A DNA stretch of 19,061 bases from Flavobacteriales bacterium UBA7519 (GTDB lineage Bacteria; Bacteroidota; Bacteroidia; Flavobacteriales; Weeksellaceae): positions 25,276 to 44,336 of the forward strand of contig DLND01000201.1 in assembly GCA_002476905.1 (NCBI GenBank), in the 5' to 3' direction. The notes under the pieces are model-generated. The model did not search any database, was not told the DNA's origin, and saw only the letters and a program-made list of their open reading frames with translations. Position numbers and translations under genes: made by a program. Of this stretch, positions 1 to 7,220 are shown piece by piece (positions within the stretch are counted from its first letter, which is position 1; each line of letters starts with the position of its first letter).

Positions 1-177
1 ACTTATGGTGGCGAAGAATTCGGCGTTGCTGTACAGCAAGCAATTGATATTTGCGACAAAATTGCCTCCGAAACAACCGAAGCTATTCGAGAAAAAATGA
101 CCGAAGCTTTTATCACAGCATCACAAATGGAATATTATTTTTGGGAAGCGGCTTATGATTTGAAAAAATGGAACTGA
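1..177 (+). CDS. tenA: TenA family protein / thiaminase II, C-terminal part (partial)
   Basis: Frame 1 is open from the first base to the TGA at 175-177 and gives the last 58 residues of a protein whose start lies outside the window. The end of the fragment, with ITASQMEYYFWEAAYD near residues 38-53, resembles the last helix of TenA proteins, which typically end in a pattern of the type S-x-x-E-Y-x-F-W-x-x-A-Y. The Glu in that stretch corresponds to the C-terminal conserved Glu of the family's active site. TenA enzymes hydrolyse aminopyrimidine breakdown products of thiamine for salvage, in the cytosol. No other thiamine gene is visible here, so the pathway context lies upstream of the window. 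The assignment rests on one conserved helix and comes from family memory. Confidence 0.72.
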   Translation, partial: TYGGEEFGVAVQQAIDICDKIASETTEAIREKMTEAFITASQMEYYFWEAAYDLKKWN

Positions 178-186
178 TTAAAACCT

Positions 187-213
187 AAACAACCTGTCTG
201 TTTGTTGTTTTTA
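187..213 (+). terminator. Possible weak terminator after tenA
   Basis: A 7-bp AT-rich inverted repeat, AAACAAC (187-193) and GTTGTTT (204-210), encloses a 10-nt loop and runs into a short T tract. It lies 9 nt after the tenA stop, where a terminator would be expected. An alternative shorter pairing (AAACA/TGTTT) competes with it, and there is only one C-G pair cluster, so the call is weak. Confidence 0.35.
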
Positions 214-301
214 CAAAAGATAATATTTTCCAGAATTTCAAAAAAGTCAGAAAACCTGTAGATAAGTTCACTAATTTCTTTTAACTTTATTCTTTCGAAT
301 T

Positions 302-320
302 TTCTCAGACAGTTTGAGAA
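302..320 (+). promoter_or_regulatory. Hairpin in the nadB leader
   Basis: TTCTCAGA (302-309) and TTTGAGAA (313-320) pair over 8 bp with one G-U pair around a 3-nt loop, 16 nt before the nadB start. No U tract follows directly that would make it a clear terminator. It may be a leader structure or chance pairing in AT-rich DNA. The nearest promoter-like string is TAACTTTA at 282-289, one mismatch from TAnnTTTG. Confidence 0.25.
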
Positions 321-336
321 TTATTAATTTCTTTTT

Positions 337-1935
337 ATGATAAAAACAGACGTTCTCGTAATCGGTTCCGGAATTTCGGGCTTATCTTACGCCATCAAAA
401 TTTCCGAGCAATTACCAGAAACTAAAATTACCATCGTTACAAAATCCAACGAAGACGAAAGCAATACCAAATATGCGCAAGGCGGATTGGCAGTTGTAAC
501 GGATTTCTCAAAAGATAATTTCCAAAAACACATCGACGATACTTTGAGAGCCGGCGATTACATCAACGACCCAGAAATTGTAAAAATGGTGGTGGAAGAA
601 GCGCCTTTACGTTTTAATGAAATCGTAGAATGGGGCGCAAAATTTGACCAAGAAAAAGGAAAATACTCATTAGGACGAGAAGGCGGACATACGGAAAATA
701 GAATTGTTCATCATAAAGATATCACAGGTTTCGAAATTGAAAGAGCACTTTTGGAAACTGTTAGAAATTCTCCAAATATTGAAATTCTTCCGCATCATTA
801 TGTCATTGATTTGATAACTCAGCATCATGTTCCGGGAAAAGAATTGGACAAAGGAAACATCCATGGTTATGGTGCTTATGTTCTTGATGAGCAAAATAAG
901 AAAATCAAAAAAATCACTTCTAAGATAACTTTGGTTGCAACCGGCGGCGCTGGTCACGTCTATAAAAACACAACCAACCCGATTATTGCGACTGGTGACG
1001 GAATCGCTTTTGTTCACAGAGCGCAAGGGAAAGTTTCGAATATGCAATATTATCAGTTTCATCCAACCGCAATGTATTCTAAAAGAGACGGAATGTTGTT
1101 CTTGATTTCCGAAGCGGTTCGTGGCGATGGCGCAAAACTTCGCACCAAAAACGGAAAACCTTTTATGCAAAAATACGATGAACGCGAAGAATTGGCTTCT
1201 CGTGATATTGTTGCAAGAGCCATTGATAATGAATTGAAAATAAGCGGAGACGAATACGTGGGATTAGATTGCCGTGAAATGGACAGAGAAAAATTCCTGC
1301 ATCACTTTCCTAATATCTATCAAAAATGTATGGATGAAGGCATCGACCCGATGAAGGAATTGATTCCCGTGGTTCCGGCTTGTCATTATCTAATGGGCGG
1401 AATTGAAACTGACAAAAATGGTCAATCTTCCATCAAAAATCTTTTTGCAGTGGGAGAATGCACCAATTCTGGACTTCACGGCGCAAACCGATTAGCTTCG
1501 AATTCTTTATTGGAAGGTTTAGTTTTCGGTCATAATGCAGCGATGAAAACTGTTGAATTGTTGAAAGAAAATGATTTTAATTTCGATGATTTGAAAGCTG
1601 TTCCGGAATGGAATGAAGAAGGAATGAAAATGATGGACGAAATGGTTTTGGTAACTTATCTCAGAAAACAACTTCAGGAAATGATGAGCGACTTGGTTGC
1701 CATCGTAAGAAGCAATGCGAGATTAGAATTAGCGAAGAAAAAACAGCGTGAGATTTATGAAGCCGTCACAGAACTTTATAATTATTCCATACTTTCGCCA
1801 CAGCTTTCTGAATTGAGAAATCTTGTGAATGTTTCTTATCTGATTATCAAACATTCTCTGGAAATGAAAGAAAACAAAGGCGCATTTTATAATAAAGATT
1901 TGGCGACGAAACCATTATTGATAAAAGAAAATTAA
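337..1935 (+). CDS. nadB: L-aspartate oxidase NadB
   Basis: Flavoenzyme that oxidises L-aspartate to iminoaspartate, the first step of de novo NAD synthesis; NadA then condenses the product with dihydroxyacetone phosphate to quinolinate. The 532 residues are the usual family length. Visible motifs: the N-terminal dinucleotide-binding GSGISG (10-15), NTKYAQGG (43-50), the REGGHTENRI active-site stretch (114-123), the second FAD segment VATGGAGHVY (200-209), SEAVRGDGA (258-266), the Arg-containing ELASRDIVARAI (285-296), HYLMGGI (350-356) and the FAD-contacting GLHGANRLASNSLLE (379-393). These separate NadB from succinate dehydrogenase and fumarate reductase subunits, and there is no iron-sulphur partner nearby. 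nadC follows 5 nt later, so the two are almost certainly one transcript. No nadA is present next to them. No Shine-Dalgarno is seen, as is usual in Bacteroidota. Confidence 0.97.
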   Translation: MIKTDVLVIGSGISGLSYAIKISEQLPETKITIVTKSNEDESNTKYAQGGLAVVTDFSKDNFQKHIDDTLRAGDYINDPEIVKMVVEEAPLRFNEIVEWGAKFDQEKGKYSLGREGGHTENRIVHHKDITGFEIERALLETVRNSPNIEILPHHYVIDLITQHHVPGKELDKGNIHGYGAYVLDEQNKKIKKITSKITLVATGGAGHVYKNTTNPIIATGDGIAFVHRAQGKVSNMQYYQFHPTAMYSKRDGMLFLISEAVRGDGAKLRTKNGKPFMQKYDEREELASRDIVARAIDNELKISGDEYVGLDCREMDREKFLHHFPNIYQKCMDEGIDPMKELIPVVPACHYLMGGIETDKNGQSSIKNLFAVGECTNSGLHGANRLASNSLLEGLVFGHNAAMKTVELLKENDFNFDDLKAVPEWNEEGMKMMDEMVLVTYLRKQLQEMMSDLVAIVRSNARLELAKKKQREIYEAVTELYNYSILSPQLSELRNLVNVSYLIIKHSLEMKENKGAFYNKDLATKPLLIKEN

Positions 1936-1940
1936 AAGCA

Positions 1941-2804
1941 ATGAAAAGACCAGCATACGCATCCGATAAAGTTTTAAAAGAATTCATCCGAACGGCATTG
2001 GAAGAAGACATCCAAGACGGTGACCATTCTACATTATCAACCATTCCAAAAGATCTGGAACAGAAAGCACAACTTTTGGTTAAAGAAAACTGCATTTTGG
2101 CGGGTGTTGAATTGGCGGAAATTATTTTCAAATATTATGATAAAAATCTCAATGTTGAAGTTTTTATCAAAGATGGTCAGCCTGCTAAAAAAGGCGATGT
2201 TGCTTTTATAGTTTCCGGAAAAGCGAGGTCGATTCTTTCTACTGAACGTTTAGTTCTGAACTGTATGCAAAGAATGAGTGGCATTGCTACGATGACTCAC
2301 GATTGGGATTCTCGACTAGTTGGTACAAAAACCAAATTGCTTGATACCAGAAAAACAACACCTAATTTCCGAGTTTGTGAAAAATGGGCCGTTGCCATAG
2401 GTGGCGGAACAAACCACAGATACGGACTTTATGACATGATAATGCTGAAAGACAATCATATCGATTATAACGGAAGTATTACCAATGCCGTGAAAATGGC
2501 AAAAGATTATGTCAAGAAAAACAAGCTGAAACTTAAAATTGAGGTTGAAACACGCAACCTTGAAGAAGTTGAAGAAGCTGTAAAATCTGGTGCTGACAGA
2601 ATTATGTTTGATAATATGAATCTTGATACAATGACCAAAGCTGTAAAAATTGTCAATAAAAAATCAGAAACTGAAGCTTCGGGTGGAATTACACGTGAGG
2701 TGTTAAATTCGGTGGCGAAAACTGGTGTCGATTTTATCTCAGCGGGTGCAATAACCCATTCTTCGAGCAATATCGACCTGAGTCTCAAGGCTTTAAAAAA
2801 TTAA
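1941..2804 (+). CDS. nadC: Nicotinate-nucleotide pyrophosphorylase (quinolinate phosphoribosyltransferase) NadC
   Basis: Converts quinolinate and PRPP to nicotinate mononucleotide with release of CO2 and pyrophosphate, the third step of de novo NAD synthesis. The 287 residues match the family length. Signature stretches: NCMQRMSGIAT (107-117), DTRKTTP (135-141), GGGTNHRYGL (154-163), MLKDNH (168-173), the barrel-strand acidic residues in KIEVET (199-204), FDN (223-225), ASGGI (246-250) and GVDFISAGA (262-270). Lys, His and Arg residues in these motifs bind the phosphates and carboxylates of quinolinate and PRPP in known family structures. The start ATG lies 5 nt after the nadB stop, which implies co-transcription and probably coupled translation. 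The gene downstream is functionally unrelated and has a 61-nt gap of its own. Confidence 0.97.
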   Translation: MKRPAYASDKVLKEFIRTALEEDIQDGDHSTLSTIPKDLEQKAQLLVKENCILAGVELAEIIFKYYDKNLNVEVFIKDGQPAKKGDVAFIVSGKARSILSTERLVLNCMQRMSGIATMTHDWDSRLVGTKTKLLDTRKTTPNFRVCEKWAVAIGGGTNHRYGLYDMIMLKDNHIDYNGSITNAVKMAKDYVKKNKLKLKIEVETRNLEEVEEAVKSGADRIMFDNMNLDTMTKAVKIVNKKSETEASGGITREVLNSVAKTGVDFISAGAITHSSSNIDLSLKALKN

Positions 2805-2837
2805 CAGTTTATTAACAATAGTTATCATTTTTTTTTA

Positions 2838-2845
2838 GACTTTTG
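2838..2845 (+). promoter_or_regulatory. Possible -7 box for the TonB-dependent receptor
   Basis: GACTTTTG differs from the Bacteroidota -7 consensus TAnnTTTG at one position and sits 20 nt before the receptor start. No clear TTG -33 element lies at the usual distance upstream. It supports separate transcription from nadBC only weakly. Confidence 0.3.
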
Positions 2846-2865
2846 CGACATAAATCTTAAAAAAA

Positions 2866-5604
2866 ATGAAAATGCTATCAAAAAAGCCAGCATTAGTTCT
2901 TATGCTGACGATGAGTACAGCGAGTTTCTATTTTGCACAGTCTACTCAAGACACATTATCGAAAGACAACGAAATAGAACAAGTTGTATTGACAGGAGTC
3001 GCTGATATTGCAAAAGATAGAAAAACCCCTGTTGCTGTTTCTACAATTAAGGAAGCACAAATTGTCCAAAGATTAGGTAATCAGGAGTTTCCTGAGATTT
3101 TAACTTCTACACCATCTATCTATGCTACAAAAGGTGGCGGTGGTTTTGGAGACGGACGTGTTAATATTAGAGGTTTTGATACTAATAATACCGCTGTTAT
3201 GATAAACGGTGTTCCTGTAAACGATATGGAAGGAGGAACAGTGTATTGGTCTAACTGGCTTGGTTTGTCTGACGTAACTTCTGCAATGCAAGTTCAGAGA
3301 GGTCTTGGATCTTCTAAACTAGCTATTGCATCAGTGGGTGGAACAATTAATATTATCACAAGAGCCGCAGACAAAAAGAGAGAAGGTAATGTAACTGTTG
3401 GGTTGGGTAACGATGGTTATCTTAAAACTTTGTTCTCATACAATACAGGGAAATCAGCAACAGGGTGGTCATCTTCATTCTTAATGTCAAGAACTGCGGG
3501 TAATACATATATTGATGGCTCTCAGTTTGAAGCTTACAATTATTATTTCGCTCTAGGGTATCAGAGAGGAAAACACGATTTTCAGTTTACTTTTACTGGA
3601 GCTCCACAATGGCATAATCAAACTTTTAACAATACCATCAAAACCGACTTGGATATGGGCGATGGAAAATTGGATGGCGTTTTGTCTGACAAACCAAACA
3701 GAAGATATAACTCCAATTGGGGATATCTGAACGGACGAGAATATTCTCAATCTGTAAACTATTACAGCAAGCCCGTTGCCTCGTTAAACTGGGATTGGTC
3801 TATGACTGAAAAATCTAAATTATCAACTGTTCTTTATGCTTCTTGGGGAAGAGGCGGAGGAACTGGTATTTTAGGTTCTATAAACGGAACAGGTATTAAT
3901 GCATTACCAAAAACAAGCGATGGATTAATTCGTTTTGACGATATCGTTGCTTGGAACCAAGGACAGGCCGTTAATTGGAATTCTGCTGTTGCTCCAGGAA
4001 CAGGAATCAATAAAGTTAATACTGCTCCTGGCATCGGAGGATATGTAAGCGCTACAAATACCAAAAACGGTATTACCAGAAGAGCTAGCGTAAACTCTCA
4101 CGACTGGTACGGAATCTTGACTAACTTCCAACATAAAATCGATGATAGTTGGAATTTCTCTGTCGGTTTCGATGGTAGATATTATTACGGTTATCACCCA
4201 GGTCTTGTTACAGATTTCTTAGGAAATACTCAGTATCGTGAAGCAGGAAATTACAATCAATATCCATATTACACCGTAACGCAATCTTATAATGCGTCTC
4301 CACCAGCTAACCCTTTTGCAGCAGCCGTAAAAGACAAGTCTCAAATCGTTTATAGAAATTACGATGGAAAAGTTATTTGGGGAGGTGTTTTCGGACAATT
4401 GGAATATAGCGGAGAGAAACTTACTGCTTTCGTACAAGGTTCTGCTTCCGAACAAAGCAACCAAAGAATTGACAACTGGGTTTGGGATGGAGTATCCACC
4501 GTTCCTGCAGGTTATAGTACAACGCAACAGGGACAAGCTGTTGAGAGAACTACAGACCAAAAATTCAGATTTGGATATAATGCAAAAGGTGGGGTAAATT
4601 ATAACATCAACGAAAATCACAATGTTTTTGTAAACCTTGGTATTTACTCTAAGCAGCCTAACCAAAATGCAATTTTCCCTTATGTATTACCACCCAAAAC
4701 CTTTGGTTCTTTGTATCAGCAGATTGTCAGCAAAGATTTGAAAAACGAGAAAGTTGAATCAGCTGAAATCGGTTACGGATTCAAAAGTGAGAAATTGCGA
4801 GTGAATGTTAACGGTTATTATACAGACTGGAAAGATAGAACACAGCGTGTTTCTGGTATTACTTACACAAAACCAGATAATACTATTGCCACAAACGGTG
4901 TAGCCCTTTTGACTGGGGTAAGAGAAGTTCACGTAGGTGCGGAATTGGAAGCTTTCTATAAAGCAACCAGTTATTTAGAATTCAACGGAATGTTTTCTGT
5001 AGGAAACTGGAAATATAAAAATAATCCAACCGGAAGAGTAACAGATGCAAACGGTGATCCGGTTCTTACAAATGGAGCAGACTCTGCTGTATTGGCTCTA
5101 GATGGAATGAAAGTGGGTGACGCTGCACAGACAACAGCAGCAATCGGCGCAACAGTTAAACCTGTTAAAAACCTTGATGTTTTTGCAACTTGGAGATACT
5201 ATGATAACTTATACGGAACCTTTAGTATTACAAACCAGTATGTTATTAAAGACGGAGTAATCCCTGCTGCCAGAGCAGAAAAAGGTTCTTTGAAAGCACC
5301 TTCTTATAATCTAACAGATTTGGGAGCTTCTTATACATTTAGTTTGAATAATGGTCACCGATTAATCATTACAGGAAATGTTTATAACTTATTTGATACC
5401 ATTTATATTTCAGATTTGAGATCATCAGTTAAGAAAACATTATCAGACTTCAAAACTTCAACCAATACCACTGAGCAGGCGCAAGCTTTGCTGAATACTT
5501 ACAATGCAAATTCTGCAAATTTCTATAAAGGTTTAGATGTTTCAAACAACGTTTATTTCGGATTCGGTAGAACTTGGGCAGCATCTGTATCTTATAGATT
5601 TTAA
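2866..5604 (+). CDS. TonB-dependent outer-membrane receptor
   Basis: A 912-residue TonB-dependent transporter, which would move a large or scarce substrate across the outer membrane using TonB/ExbBD energy. A signal peptide covers about residues 1-24 (Lys-rich start, hydrophobic core, cleavage probably before Gln25). A TonB-box-like EQVVLTG stretch lies at 38-44. The plug domain follows (about 50-170), with the typical VNIRGFDTNNTAVMINGVPV region and the GGTINIIT plug end. The rest is a strand-rich beta barrel ending in SYRF, whose terminal Phe is the usual outer-membrane assembly signal. There is no N-terminal carboxypeptidase-like domain and no SusD-type lipoprotein next to it, so it is not a standard Sus pair. 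The substrate cannot be read from the sequence. An alternative start at codon 3 (2872) would make little difference. A hairpin terminator follows at 5635-5661. Confidence 0.92.
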   Translation: MKMLSKKPALVLMLTMSTASFYFAQSTQDTLSKDNEIEQVVLTGVADIAKDRKTPVAVSTIKEAQIVQRLGNQEFPEILTSTPSIYATKGGGGFGDGRVNIRGFDTNNTAVMINGVPVNDMEGGTVYWSNWLGLSDVTSAMQVQRGLGSSKLAIASVGGTINIITRAADKKREGNVTVGLGNDGYLKTLFSYNTGKSATGWSSSFLMSRTAGNTYIDGSQFEAYNYYFALGYQRGKHDFQFTFTGAPQWHNQTFNNTIKTDLDMGDGKLDGVLSDKPNRRYNSNWGYLNGREYSQSVNYYSKPVASLNWDWSMTEKSKLSTVLYASWGRGGGTGILGSINGTGINALPKTSDGLIRFDDIVAWNQGQAVNWNSAVAPGTGINKVNTAPGIGGYVSATNTKNGITRRASVNSHDWYGILTNFQHKIDDSWNFSVGFDGRYYYGYHPGLVTDFLGNTQYREAGNYNQYPYYTVTQSYNASPPANPFAAAVKDKSQIVYRNYDGKVIWGGVFGQLEYSGEKLTAFVQGSASEQSNQRIDNWVWDGVSTVPAGYSTTQQGQAVERTTDQKFRFGYNAKGGVNYNINENHNVFVNLGIYSKQPNQNAIFPYVLPPKTFGSLYQQIVSKDLKNEKVESAEIGYGFKSEKLRVNVNGYYTDWKDRTQRVSGITYTKPDNTIATNGVALLTGVREVHVGAELEAFYKATSYLEFNGMFSVGNWKYKNNPTGRVTDANGDPVLTNGADSAVLALDGMKVGDAAQTTAAIGATVKPVKNLDVFATWRYYDNLYGTFSITNQYVIKDGVIPAARAEKGSLKAPSYNLTDLGASYTFSLNNGHRLIITGNVYNLFDTIYISDLRSSVKKTLSDFKTSTNTTEQAQALLNTYNANSANFYKGLDVSNNVYFGFGRTWAASVSYRF

Positions 5605-5634
5605 AATTAGATTAATAATATTTAATTATACTTC

Positions 5635-5661
5635 AAATCCCGGCAATCTGTCGGGATTTTT
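5635..5661 (+). terminator. Rho-independent terminator after the TonB-dependent receptor
   Basis: AAATCCCGGC (5635-5644) pairs with GTCGGGATTT (5650-5659) through 10 bp with one G-U, closing a 5-nt loop. The 3' arm ends in a T run. It lies 30 nt after the receptor stop and directly before a promoter box for the next gene. Confidence 0.85.
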
Positions 5662-5662
5662 C

Positions 5663-5670
5663 TATATTTG
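5663..5670 (+). promoter_or_regulatory. -7 promoter box for the four-helix membrane protein
   Basis: TATATTTG matches the Bacteroidota consensus TAnnTTTG exactly. It begins two bases after the terminator T run and lies 20 nt before the next start codon, giving a predicted leader of roughly 15 nt. No TTG is seen at the usual -33 distance, which falls inside the terminator hairpin. Confidence 0.5.
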
Positions 5671-5690
5671 CTAATCAAAAAAATCAGACT

Positions 5691-6119
5691 ATGGAATTTT
5701 ATAACATTCTACTTCACGCTCACAAAGGTTTTGCTTATCTGGAGTTATTACTTGTAGCCGCATTTCTTATCGTTTTGTTGGTTACAATGTTTGGTTACAG
5801 CGGTAACATTTCCAAAGCATTCAGAAAAGTAACTTTGTTCACAATGATCTTTTTTCACGTTCAGTTTTTAATTGGAATCGTAATGTTGATATCCAATTTC
5901 ACAAAGGGGTTGGATATGAGTATGGTGATGAAAAATGCTGATTTAAGATTCACTTATGTAGAACATCCATTCTCGATGTTAATCGCAGCTGTGTTAATGA
6001 CAATCATCAATAAAAAATTCAAAACAATCGAAAAACTGACTATTCCTATTATGTCATTAGGATTGGTTGCAATTGCACTTTTTGTATTTGCATTCCCTTG
6101 GGCAAGAGTTTTCGGCTAA
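5691..6119 (+). CDS. Small four-helix membrane protein with conserved histidines
   Basis: A 142-residue integral membrane protein with four predicted transmembrane segments at about 15-35, 48-68, 92-108 and 117-137. Histidines sit at or near membrane segments: His9 and His11 before helix 1, His56 in helix 2 (FFHVQFLIG) and His92 at the start of helix 3 (VEHPFSM). I recall a Bacteroidota family with the same layout (a His before helix 1, H-x-Q-x-x-x-G in helix 2, E-H-P at helix 3). Its members are variously annotated as cytochrome b or as hypothetical proteins. The His pattern would allow haem b or metal ligation, but no function is proven by what is visible. It has its own promoter box and is followed by asd after 30 nt, with no terminator between, so some co-transcription is likely. 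Confidence 0.85.
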   Translation: MEFYNILLHAHKGFAYLELLLVAAFLIVLLVTMFGYSGNISKAFRKVTLFTMIFFHVQFLIGIVMLISNFTKGLDMSMVMKNADLRFTYVEHPFSMLIAAVLMTIINKKFKTIEKLTIPIMSLGLVAIALFVFAFPWARVFG

Positions 6120-6149
6120 ATAGTAACAATTTTAATTAATCAAAAAACA

Positions 6150-7169
6150 ATGAAAGTAGCTGTAGTAGGCGCAACCGGAATGGTTGGACAAGTTATGCTG
6201 AAAGTTTTGGAGGAGAGAAATCTTCCAATCACCGAATTAATTCCTGTAGCATCAGAGAGATCTGTTGGTAAGAAGATTAAGTTTAAGGACAAGGAATTTA
6301 CGATCGTTAGCATGGACGACGCTATTGCAGTCAAACCCGAGATCGCTATTTTTTCAGCTGGCGGTGGAACTTCTTTGGAAGTTGCTCCAAAATTTGCCGA
6401 AGTTGGAACGGTAGTGATTGATAACTCATCGGCTTGGAGAATGGATCCGACTAAAAAATTGGTTGTTCCTGAGATCAATGCTAATGTTCTGACAAAAGAA
6501 GATAAAATCATTGCTAACCCAAATTGTTCTACAATCCAATTGGTAATGGTTCTTCACCCTTTGAATCAAAAATACGACATCAAAAGAGTTGTAGTTTCTA
6601 CTTATCAGTCTGTAACTGGAACTGGTAAAGCAGCTGTTGATCAATTGAATTCTGAAATAGAATATTCGGTGAACGGAGAGAGCCAAATCAAAGGAGAAAA
6701 TCCCGAAAAAGTTTATCCTTATCAAATCTTCAAAAATGCATTACCTCATTGTGATGTTTTTGCTGATGACGATTACACTAAAGAGGAAATTAAATTGATG
6801 AAAGAGCCTAAGAAAATCCTAGGCGACGATACTTTCAATTTGACGGCAACTGCTGTTAGAGTTCCTGTACAAGGCGGACATTCTGAAAGTGTTAATATCG
6901 AATTCGAAAATGAATTTGATCTTGATGAAGTAAGAAGAATACTTTCTGAAACGCCTGGTGTAACACTTCAAGACGATGTGAGAAATAATGAGTATCCAAT
7001 GCCATTATATTCTGAAGGAAAAGATGACGTTTTCGTTGGAAGAATCCGTCGAGATCTTTCTCAACCTAAAACGCTCAACCTCTGGATTGTAGCAGACAAT
7101 CTCCGAAAGGGCGCTGCTACAAACGCAGTTCAGATTGCAGAATACCTAGTAGCAAACAACTTGGTTTAA
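6150..7169 (+). CDS. asd: Aspartate-semialdehyde dehydrogenase
   Basis: NADPH-dependent reduction of aspartyl-4-phosphate to aspartate 4-semialdehyde, the branch point to lysine/diaminopimelate, threonine and methionine. The 339 residues fit the family. The start shows the nucleotide-binding GATGMVGQ (8-15). NPNCST carries the catalytic Cys126, and RVPVQGGHSES carries the active-site His244. The SAGGGTS loop (70-76) and DNSSAWRMD are also typical. The protein belongs to the Gram-positive/archaeal-like branch common in Bacteroidota rather than the E. coli branch, judged by its shorter length. The upstream gap is 30 nt and holds no obvious promoter of its own, so it may share the transcript of the small membrane protein. 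A 13-bp hairpin terminator follows at 7183-7216. Confidence 0.97.
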   Translation: MKVAVVGATGMVGQVMLKVLEERNLPITELIPVASERSVGKKIKFKDKEFTIVSMDDAIAVKPEIAIFSAGGGTSLEVAPKFAEVGTVVIDNSSAWRMDPTKKLVVPEINANVLTKEDKIIANPNCSTIQLVMVLHPLNQKYDIKRVVVSTYQSVTGTGKAAVDQLNSEIEYSVNGESQIKGENPEKVYPYQIFKNALPHCDVFADDDYTKEEIKLMKEPKKILGDDTFNLTATAVRVPVQGGHSESVNIEFENEFDLDEVRRILSETPGVTLQDDVRNNEYPMPLYSEGKDDVFVGRIRRDLSQPKTLNLWIVADNLRKGAATNAVQIAEYLVANNLV

Positions 7170-7182
7170 ACTAACAAAATCT

Positions 7183-7216
7183 AAAGAATCTTCGAAAATC
7201 TCGAAGATTCTTTTTT
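7183..7216 (+). terminator. Rho-independent terminator after asd
   Basis: A perfect 13-bp stem, AAAGAATCTTCGA (7183-7195) with TCGAAGATTCTTT (7201-7213), has a 5-nt loop and a T run to 7216. It ends only 4 nt before the start codon of the next gene on the same strand, which is unusually tight. Confidence 0.9.
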
Positions 7217-7220
7217 AGTA

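Noticed and set aside
1..177. Partial gene at the left edge as nadA, expected beside nadB
   Set aside because: The visible residues lack the Cys-containing C-terminal pattern of quinolinate synthase and fit the last helix of TenA.
2813..2836. TAAC-AATA-GTTA followed by nine T as a terminator after nadC
   Set aside because: The stem is only 4 bp with a single G-C pair. The T run alone is not convincing in this AT-rich sequence.
4219..4665. A 148-codon open frame on the minus strand inside the TonB-dependent receptor gene
   Set aside because: It is antisense to a clear coding sequence, has no family resemblance, and its composition is explained by the receptor's codons. The same holds for the minus-strand frame at 670-1170 within nadB.
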